Positions 55,986-64,000 of a DNA stretch of 64,000 bases are shown piece by piece (the first letter of the stretch is position 1; the number at the start of each line of letters is the position of its first letter). The notes beneath the pieces were generated by a model, which did not search any database, had not been told where the DNA came from, and was given only the letters and a program-made list of their open reading frames with translations. This DNA is from Cladorrhinum sp. PSN259 (Eukaryota > Ascomycota > Sordariomycetes > Sordariales > Podosporaceae), in NCBI GenBank assembly GCA_033725935.1, contig MU867069.1, forward strand, positions 620,001 to 684,000, written 5' to 3'. The translations under genes and the position numbers were made by a program.

Positions 55986-58900
55986 AGAGTTTTTTTTTCT
56001 ATCATAAATAAAAGGTTGGCGGTGTTTGAACGGGATGATGAGCATAAAGACGACTGGAAAAATGTTGTTTGTTGTGTTGTGTGTTTAAAGGGGGTGTGGA
56101 TCAATGTACTATAATCGGTGTTGTGTTGCATTCTCTCAAGCCCAACTATGAAAGTGTACTGTAGGGGGGCGGCTGATGAAAGGTAGAGATAGAGCAAATC
56201 AATGCTGCTTCTTTTGTTCCTAGAGTGATGAAGTATCTTGGGGTGTGGCCGGAGCGGTTGGGAGGTATGGGCTCTTAAGTCTGTCGTAATATTGAAGAGA
56301 TTGAGAGTAGGAAAATGAAAATGAGAGAGATTGAATGAATTGCTAGATAAGGGCAATTGGGATCGGGGAAAAAATTCAGGGGTTTGCCTATTTTACCCCT
56401 ATTTCACACAGTTTCTTGGCCTGGATGGAAGGAATGTAAATGGATTTGTTGACTTTGTAAAACCACCCCCTTTTTTTCTCTTCTTTTTTTTGGTTCTATG
56501 TGTCCGTCCGTTTGGGAGAGTGTGAGTTACAAGTGAGACAGTTTACGGTAACCGAAAAAAAAAAAACATCATATTTTATGGCTTTCAGTTCCTTTCAATA
56601 AAAGTAGGTAAATAGTATGTAAAATGGGGTGTTGTTCTGAGCATTATTAAACGTGGTTCTATCTTTGATGTATTTATTTGTAGTGGCTATGACATGTGTT
56701 CTTATAGTAGTCGAGAGCGATCAAGAGAGAAAGGAAGAAAGATGATTGTCCGACATCCCTCCTCTTGTCATCCTGACATCCTGACATCCTGACATCCTGA
56801 CTTGGGTGGTGTCACTAAGTGTGGAATGTGAATGGGGTTATATTGTAGCAAGCATAGACTTGAAGAGGAAGAGTAACAGTGGTAATTACATGATCGTCCG
56901 TCCTGGTTGATTCCTTCATTGACTGTCTTTTTTTTTTCCAACTCTTTCTCGCTAGAGTATATAGAATTTTAGTTACGTTACCACTGTTTTATGGGAGGCC
57001 CAAACTGTATGGGGAGTGTTGCCCTTTTCTTTCTCGTGCCTCTTGGTTCGTGGTATTGTTTGTCGAGCCATAAGTTTGTTGAGGCATGGACATGAAAAAA
57101 CCGTGGATGGATGTTTACTAATAGTCTCTGCCATATTCAAATGAAGTCTTGTATTTCACACCTGGTTAGAACTGTCTTTTCCTTTTTTTCTCTTCACCGT
57201 GCCAGTAAGTGTATTACGAATAAGGGTTTATTTTTTTCGCCGGACGGCGGCCATGATGACAAGCGAACCGGTACTCGATATGATGTTATACAGAACAGAT
57301 GTCATACAAGATGCTTTGTCTCACTGCATGTGTTTGCTTGGCTTGGCTTGGGGACACAAATAGTTTTGTTTATTCGGCTGGTGTTATACTCACTACCGAG
57401 GGTTTGACAACTGTATGACTGCCTTGACAGGCTTTACTCTGCTGGGGATTTGGCTAATACTGGCAATAATTACTGCCGGTGTTTCTCAAGTTCTAGAAAC
57501 ATGCCACACGCTCCGATGTGCTACAGTAACCATCGATATACCACGGACGTTGTTTCACTGGTGACATGTTCCGGTCCGGGAGATAAGAGAAAATACATAT
57601 ATCTGTTGGAAGAATTGTTTCTTGGGGCATCACAAGAGCAAAGACACGGAGTAACCACCACTCATGACACATCAGACGATATCATGGGGACATTTTGTAA
57701 AGGTCCCTGAGGGTGTTGGAGCAGGACATCACCACCATCGTCTTTTCTATGGTGACAAGTCTTATCATGATAAATCTCACACCATTATTGGGTGATATTA
57801 AGGATCATGAGAACAAAAACCCGGCACTTGCTCAGGTAACACCCAAACTGCAAGACGGGAGCAAGCGGGTAGTAGTGGTGTGTAAGTATTTCTGGTGGTG
57901 TGATGGAAATGGAGTGATTGACATTCTCCGTCCCCCTACACCGATATGTTAGTATAGTGCAGATCAATGTGGCTGCTTCCGTCAATCTGGTCAAGTTTTG
58001 GTTTGGTGTAGTGTTGCTGGTGTGAGCGATGTGTGATTCTTTTCGGTAATCATTCAAATCGCGAAACTCCGAACCATCCGAGAGCCCTCCCTTCGATGTT
58101 TCTTTTGCGGTTTCTCTCCGAGTAACGCAGGTAGTAGGTTACTAATTAGCTCTTCTGGTTACGCGTTTTCCCTCACGCCTCGCCCCAATCCTACAACAAA
58201 CCAATGGGATTTCATGAACTTTTTAGATTCGAATAGAGGTTCGGGTTCTTCGGAGTGTTCCGGGGAAAAATGATTTGGAAGACGTTGTGATCAACCAAGC
58301 CCCGCCAGTGACGACATGATGCTGATGCACCCGTAGACATTGTACAACATGAATTATTCCAAAACGTGCAACGGTTCAGGGCCCGGAATTTGGTCTGCCA
58401 AGATAGACTTTTGGTCAAGGGGCCAAAAACGATTTGTCCACAGGGTCCTTGAAGATAGGGGAGATAGAGCATAAAGATTTCCAGGTCACTTGTCCATGGC
58501 CGTGACCCATCAGATGCGACCAAGTAGCTTTAGTCGTAGATAAGGATTGTTTTTAGTCGGCTCTTGGACATGGAAGGTTGGTTCTGATCAAGGGTTTGTT
58601 TTGAACGTATTCCTGCCCAATGCTTGCAGGGCTGTGCTTTTTCTTCAGAAGACTTGGGTGTTGTTGAAAGCCAAGCTTGAAATGGGAGTTCCATCCAGCT
58701 TGATCAAGTGACAAGGATCGGGTCGATCTGATTCTTGGCTGCTTGCAGCAGGACGGGCTTGGCAGCGAGAACCCCAGCTTTTAGTGTAATAAAAAAACGC
58801 TCTTCTGCATTGCGTACTGTGTGTGGGGAGCACACGATCTCGAAATGTGTATCGGGTATCGCTGTATCGATGTCCTGCGATTCACCCGATTCTGTCGTGC

Positions 58901-60328
58901 AATTGCTGGCATCCCACCCGCAATTCATTTATTTTTCATTGTTCATTTTTTCCCAGTCAATTGGAGCTTTCAAGATTGTGACGCCATCCCACTTGAAGCT
59001 TGGCCAACTCCCACAGGCGCGGCCAGGGATACGACGGTTCCCAACCAGGCTGTGGCTGGCCAACTGTCAGCCAAAAAGCGTCGATCGGGCGCCTGTGTTG
59101 ATGATCATGCATACGTATCATTGAATCAGCAGCAGCTCACCAGTCAGCTATCGAAAGCCATAGCTCTTTGCGTGGCCATGCCGCCGATTGACGATTTAGT
59201 CATGCCTTCATCCCGGAGACCAATGCGAGCGGAAAACAGTGGCTAGACGGTTAGTGTTGCTCTGCGGCGAGGTTTATCCCTAAAACAAAGAAATAAGCGC
59301 GACTTCAGACGGACACTGTGAACCGGATATTTGCATCATACGAAGCGCATCGTCTGGTGCAACACAGCGTATAGCCGCCGCATGACGGATCAACGCGCAT
59401 CCCGTCATATTGTCATTTTCTTTTCCATTTCGCGTTGCATGATCTGGCCCCAGGTGCCCCGTCAGCCCGTTGTCCAGCCGCTCTCGAGAATGGGAGAGAC
59501 AGGATCTCTCCGAATCCGGTGCGCACGATTCGGGAGCGCTTCTAGGCCCGGCCCTCTCCAGCTGGGAATGAAAAAAAAAGAGGGGGAAGCAGGACAAAGC
59601 AAACTGGCAAAGCTGTAATTTAAGGTACAGCTGGGCCTCTGGGGACCCGTCAAGCGTGTGATTGCGGTACAGTGAATAGAGTGTTGTACCAGCTTTGTAG
59701 AGTTTCACCTTGAAATCCGCCCGAAATAAGTAAGCAAGGCCCTTGGTGGGATGCATGTCACCTTGTTTTGAACCTCAACCTCAAAAACTCCATCAGAACA
59801 GCAATCAATTGGCCGTGGAAGGTTTTCAACCTTGGAAGTCCCTTTCCGGAAAATACAGGTTCCCAGATACAAACTGGACACGCCCGCGCTCCCGCCAGCC
59901 CCGCCGAGTCCGCAAGACTTGCGAAAGGGAATGGAAAGGGTGGGAGGGTTTGCCCCACAAAGACCCACTATTTAGCACTGCCCGCCCCCCGGCGCCCCCC
60001 TCTTCCCTGATCAAACAGTGGAGAGTCCCCCGGGCATTCCGTCTCGATTTCCATTCCACTTGTTCCCTTTTCTCCACCTGCAGTCGTCCTCCCGCCCAGC
60101 CTTTCGAGGATTCATCTCCATTGATGACCTCGATCCAGCCGCCGACTTAAGCAAGCTATTCATACTGCTTGCTCGCCGCTGGACCAAGCGCGGCCATCTT
60201 GTTATCTCGGGCGCCCTTTCTGCTGATGCTCGGGTGCTTGCTCGCCAACAACACCTGATGGATGCCCTGCACGCTTAAACCTGGAATTGTCCCCGTCGCC
60301 ACCAAGTAGTCAGTTCATCGCCGGCAAG
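55986..60328. other. Gene-free 4.3 kb interval
   Basis: No frame with motifs or workable splice partners on either strand. Many T- and A-runs, an 8-nt tandem repeat at 56769-56800, and overlapping short frames of at most 158 codons. The final 500 nt before 60329 probably hold promoter and leader of the RING gene. A non-coding RNA or a fast-evolving gene cannot be excluded. Confidence 0.45.
56769..56800. repeat. Four tandem CATCCTGA units
   Basis: Four exact 8-nt copies in a gene-free interval. Minisatellite-like; no function assigned. Confidence 0.9.
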
Positions 60329-61942
60329 ATGACGTTTATCAACAATGCTCTGTTGGAAGGCGCACGGATATTGGTGAGGCAGGCCGCAACAGCTTCACCT
60401 CTTCCGAGCGATCCAGCAGCACCAACAGGAATAATCACCCAGAACCCGCCCGCTTCAACATCCATGGTCCCGACGACTCCCGACCTCTCTCCGACACCAA
60501 CACCATCGCCAACGGGTATCAATAATGGCAACGGATCAAACAATAACGGGAATGGTAGTTCCTCACCCCTGCTGTTTTTCGTAGCCTTGGGGTTCGGTGT
60601 TGTTTTCACGAATCTGTGGTGAGTATCATTTTATCCGAGATGGGGTATGTCAACCGCAGGATGCGTGGTCCTAACTCGACGTGATAGGATCATTGTTGGT
60701 GTAAAGTATTGCTTCCGATACAATGCCCGCAATCGCGCAATGCGCATGAACGAGGATGGAGAACCGATCAACATGGAAAACATGCCTCGCCCGCACCGTC
60801 GCCGGCGCGAGAAGAAACTGATGCCAATCGACGAAGTGAACGAGAAATTTCCAATGATGAAATACAAGACATGGGTAGCAAGTCGTGCGCAAGAAGGACT
60901 ACCAACCCGTGGCGGCGTATCTACGCCCCCGAGCCGAGCAAACAGTATCCGCGATGCAGATGGAGCAGTACCCGAAATGGCCTCAAAGGAGCGCATGTCC
61001 ACGGAGGATCGACCAACGACCAGTGCAACATCACCGGTGCCATCTCCCGTAACCGCCAAACCTGTTGATAAAGAGGAAACCGTAAACAACTCAAAAGAAC
61101 CGGAAAATAAAAAGCAAGCCATGAGGCATGTTTCCAAGGAAAGCACATCGAGCACAGTTGCCATTGAGCCTCGCACTTCGTCAGACGTTGCGCGAGGCTT
61201 TTATGAGCCTTCTAATACAGTTCAGCAGGAGCATTATGCGCCGTCTCCTGCTCCCGGACCGCAGGAAGGCTCTGAGGAGCGCCGCGAGAGCCATGATGAT
61301 GAGGAGGACGATGATGAGCATATCAATGCTGCACTCCCACCGGAATGCATGGGTACATCAGGGGACACCTGTGCTATCTGCATTGATACGCTGGAGGACG
61401 ATGATGACGTCCGTGGTCTGACATGTGGTCATGCTTTCCACGCTGTGTGTCTGGATCCATGGTTGACAACTAGGAGGGCTTGCTGCCCACTTTGCAAGGC
61501 AGACTATTACACCCCCAAACCTCGTGCCGCTGCTGTCGATGGCGAAGGTGCTACAGTCATTGCCGTCAATTTGCCTGGTGATCCACGCTCAAATCGTATG
61601 AATATGCCAAGTCAACCTCGGCGCACATTTTTTGGCCTGCTACGGTCAGATAGGGGTAGAAGGACTCAAAATGTCGTTGTTACCCGGCGGGAAACTCAGC
61701 CTCGATCGTCCCGCCCTAGGCCAAACAATAACAGTTCTGGTCTATTTGGCCGCCGTAGCGAGAGAAGCAATAGCACACCCAATTCGCCACCCAGTGAGCA
61801 AGCCTCAACCGGTGGTATCTTCTCCGGTATTAGGAATGCAATTCCTGGGTTCAGGAGGGGCCAAAATACTGCAGCTCAACCTGAGACTCAGACTGTGACC
61901 CCTTCACAGCTAGAGGCTGGAGCCAGAGGTCAGTCTGCTTAA
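60329..61942 (+). CDS. Membrane-anchored RING-H2 E3 ubiquitin ligase
   Basis: Exon 1 60329-60618 and exon 2 60688-61942 (69-nt intron GTGAGT..GATAG, CCTAACTC branch) give 514 residues. The N-terminal 80 residues are Pro/Thr/Asn-rich. A hydrophobic helix spans the junction (SPLLFFVALGFGVVFTNLW then IIVGVKYCF), followed by basic cytoplasmic sequence (RPHRRRREKK). The RING-H2 finger is at residues 325-366: CAIC, then CGHAFHAVCLDPWL, then CPLC. An acidic stretch (SHDDEEDDDEH) precedes it; the tail is Arg/Ser/Asn-rich. Such proteins ubiquitinate membrane or secretory-route targets. The membrane and substrate are unknown. Start: an in-frame TTG upstream is ignored; 60329 is the first ATG. Confidence 0.92.
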
Positions 61943-62917
61943 CGACTAGGCAACTCCTGAATCCCGTCAAATAGCTCGACATCATCGATACCCCATCTAT
62001 TTTCGACATGTAAATGTATTTCCTCTCACTATAACGACCAGCTGGTGCCGTTTCTCCGTCGCCGCGCAGCGCTTTCGGTCCGCTTTTACAGTTTTATCTC
62101 GAAAAATGTCAGCATCAGCGTGATTTGCACACCACTCCTCGATCCCGGAACACACTACAAACCAGTATCGAAAACTTTTGGCATGCGTTCGGTGCCGACA
62201 GCCTTTCGATCTTTATCGAACGAATCTGTGTGCTAAGTCGTGGCTACAACATATGGCAGATACAGCGAATCACTCTCAGAAAGCGGTTCAAATTTTTGAT
62301 CATTATTCTCTCTACACACATCCCCCTCGTATATCAGTCAGGTTTTTGTTTTTGGCATAGCACCATGGTCAATTGGTTGTTCTCTCTCTATTTGATTTCT
62401 ATTTTTAAGGAATAGGACAAGCCGTTTGTGGATGTCCTATAGGAGAAGCATGGAGTTATATGGGCTAAGGAAATTTTCAAGGGAAAGGGCTGGGTTTAGT
62501 TTGTGTTGGTTGGCAGACCAACATCAAGGGAGGATGGGGGTTAGTCCTTGTGTGTGTGTTGTTTTATGTTTGTACGTCTGTGTATATGCTGCTTGAAGTT
62601 TTCCTCCCTGGGTTTTGGGACTCGGTATAACGAAACGAGTGTCCAAATGTGTCTCCTTTTTTGAAATTTGAAACGTGTTTACAATTCTGCTTTTGCTCCT
62701 TCATCTTTTACTGTGCCATTAGAATTGCTTTTCTCGAACTTGATTCTCGTAAAAGTGATAACTCTGCTTTTGGTCTTTGTGTAACGATGTACTATAATTG
62801 GGTATCTATCTATTTGTCTGGTCTGAAAACACCCCCCATCCCCCACCCCTCTCTCTCTCTCTCCTCTTGATCTCTCCTTAATGTTTCCAAGCTGTGATGG
62901 AACCGACCAGATGGATC
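61943..62917. other. Convergent 3' flanks
   Basis: T-rich spacer with a CT-repeat near 62848-62863; frames of at most 96 codons without motifs. Confidence 0.5.
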
Positions 62918-64000
62918 TCAAAGGTACTTTCCCTTCTCGAACCTCCCGCTGAAACTCGCAGCCTTGGACAACAACTGCCTCGTTTGCGAACCGCTGACAC
63001 TCCCGCCTATTTTCATGTCCTTCTCCCAGCTGAATGCTCGTTTGCTGGGGTCGTCATCTTCGTCATCGTCGCCATCAGCACCAGCACCAGCTTGTTTCCC
63101 GTACTTGCTGCTCTCCTTATTTCTGGCAGCCGCGGCCGCTGCTCTGGCCTCCGCTTTACGAGTCTGATGTTCTTCAACCAGCGATTTCCCGCGAGTCTGT
63201 TCAGTGAATTTTCGTATTCTCGCTTCTTCTTCTTCTGATCTTTTTGATTTCTTCCCCGACCCAGTTGTCGAGGCGGAGGAGGTGCCGGGGTTGTTGTTGT
63301 TCGGGTCTTCTCTTCCTAGAACTGCGTTGGCCAGTCTTCGGACTTTTTCCTCGGGTGTTTCCGTCCAGATTGAGCTGATGGCACCTGGTTGTTTAACGTC
63401 TGTCGAGGCGCGAGGACCAGAGGCAAATTTGCGAGATTTGAGCTTGGTTGGATCGGGCGCTTTGTACCCTGATGATGTGGGAGGTGCCATCATCCAGTCA
63501 TCGCGTTTTGGTGCTTGTGGTATTGATGTCGAGGTGGTAGGGAGAGATGGGCCGGAGGGTCTGGAGATGGGGGTTGAGCCTGGGAGGGCTGGACCCCAGT
63601 CGTCGTCTTCTGAGTCTGAGTCTGAGTTGGGAGAGGTTGTAGGACGTTCAGAGAGAGGCGCTGGGGGAGATGCTGGGCCGAGGACGCGTTTGGGAGGGGG
63701 AGCAGAGGCTGGGCCTGTGTCGTCGGATTCGGAGTCGGAGAGGGGGATCTCATCTTGGTTTTTTGTGGTTGAGGTTGGTGGGAGTGATGGCCCGATGGAA
63801 GGCTTTGCGACGCTAGGAGGTCGTTGAGGGGGGAGTGATGGTCCAATTGAGGCACACTCTATGGGCGCTGCTGGCGCGCTGGGTCCAAAACCGTCATCCG
63901 AGTCCGAATCGTCCAACGCGATCTCATCTTCGTTGCCGCGTCGGGTGACTTTGGCCGGAGGTGAGCTTGGTTGTTCGCCGTCTTCTTCGGGGGTGCGCTT
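62918..64000 (-). CDS. GPALPP-motif protein (DUF3752), 5' end cut by window edge
   Basis: The frame is open from the stop at 62918 to the window end, 360 residues, with no start codon yet, so the N-terminus lies beyond 64000. IGPSLPP occurs twice, with GPALPG and SGPSLPT variants, separated by acidic Ser/Asp stretches (DSDSDDGFGPS, SDSDSEDDDWGPALP). The C-terminal half carries DDWMMAPP, IWTETPEEKVRRLANAVLG, a basic/acidic helix, KRAFSWEKDMKIGG and a RFEKGKYL end, which fit the DUF3752 domain of GPALPP1 proteins. The family is nuclear by prediction and its biochemical role is unsettled. No intron is needed in the visible part. Confidence 0.88.
   Translation of the reverse strand, partial: KRTPEEDGEQPSSPPAKVTRRGNEDEIALDDSDSDDGFGPSAPAAPIECASIGPSLPPQRPPSVAKPSIGPSLPPTSTTKNQDEIPLSDSESDDTGPASAPPPKRVLGPASPPAPLSERPTTSPNSDSDSEDDDWGPALPGSTPISRPSGPSLPTTSTSIPQAPKRDDWMMAPPTSSGYKAPDPTKLKSRKFASGPRASTDVKQPGAISSIWTETPEEKVRRLANAVLGREDPNNNNPGTSSASTTGSGKKSKRSEEEEARIRKFTEQTRGKSLVEEHQTRKAEARAAAAAARNKESSKYGKQAGAGADGDDDEDDDPSKRAFSWEKDMKIGGSVSGSQTRQLLSKAASFSGRFEKGKYL

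Noticed and set aside
63204..63827. 207-codon plus-strand frame
   Set aside because: Mirror of the GPALPP-motif protein; its Gly/Val/Ser repeats come from the antisense of Pro/Ser-rich codons.
1..64000. tRNA genes
   Set aside because: I looked for GGTTCGAxTCC-type B boxes on both strands and found none with a matching cloverleaf; a tRNA scan would be decisive.

Overview
This window looks like nuclear DNA of a filamentous ascomycete, probably Sordariomycetes. The genes carry short introns (about 50-85 nt) with GT..AG ends and CTAAC/CTGAC-type branch sites. A stand-alone 5S rRNA gene sits between protein genes, as in Neurospora-like fungi. Fungal hallmark genes are present: homoisocitrate dehydrogenase of the alpha-aminoadipate lysine pathway, a fungal rhodopsin-like (PTH11-type) membrane protein, a HET-domain remnant, and an ADP1-type ABCG transporter. 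I derived the exon models by hand from splice signals and reading-frame phase; spliced models were accepted only when the summed exon length was a multiple of three.

Left part (1-20 kb) has the more accessory character. It holds a PTH11-like receptor gene, a decayed locus (HET-domain motif, then a coiled-coil region and a four-copy 11-residue repeat, with in-frame stops), an MFS transporter diverging from a TauD-type dioxygenase gene, the 5S gene, a WrbA/Pst2-type flavodoxin gene with an alternative CAAX-box C-terminus, a monocarboxylate-type MFS transporter, a single-pass membrane protein with two PPxY motifs, and an RraA-like aldolase gene.

Middle part (20-45 kb) is mostly housekeeping. 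It holds YAE1, a Pro-rich conserved protein, mitochondrial ribosomal protein uS8m, a large disordered protein, LYS12, mitochondrial elongation factor G1 (MEF1), an anchored pepsin-like protease, a class I/II aminotransferase, an ADP1-like ABCG transporter with EGF-like repeats, and mitoribosomal protein mS26/Pet123.

Right part (45-64 kb) holds a secreted Ser/Thr-rich wall-type protein, mitoribosomal protein mS38, a DsbA-like thioredoxin-fold protein with a CPYS motif, a raffinose-synthase/SIP1-type GH36 protein, the mitochondrial processing peptidase beta subunit, a gene-free 4.3 kb stretch, a membrane RING-H2 ubiquitin ligase, and a GPALPP/DUF3752 protein cut by the window edge.

Six genes between 24 and 56 kb (uS8m, LYS12, MEF1, mS26, mS38, MPP-beta) encode predicted mitochondrial proteins, four of them parts of the mitochondrial translation machinery. 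They lie on both strands among unrelated genes, so this is a neighbourhood and not an operon. No known secondary-metabolite core gene, intact transposon, tRNA or CRISPR was recognised. The most unusual signals are the intron-retention switch in the flavodoxin gene, the decayed HET/coiled-coil/VPGPER-repeat locus, the PPxY membrane protein, and a possible dual-targeting N-terminus on the RraA-like protein.
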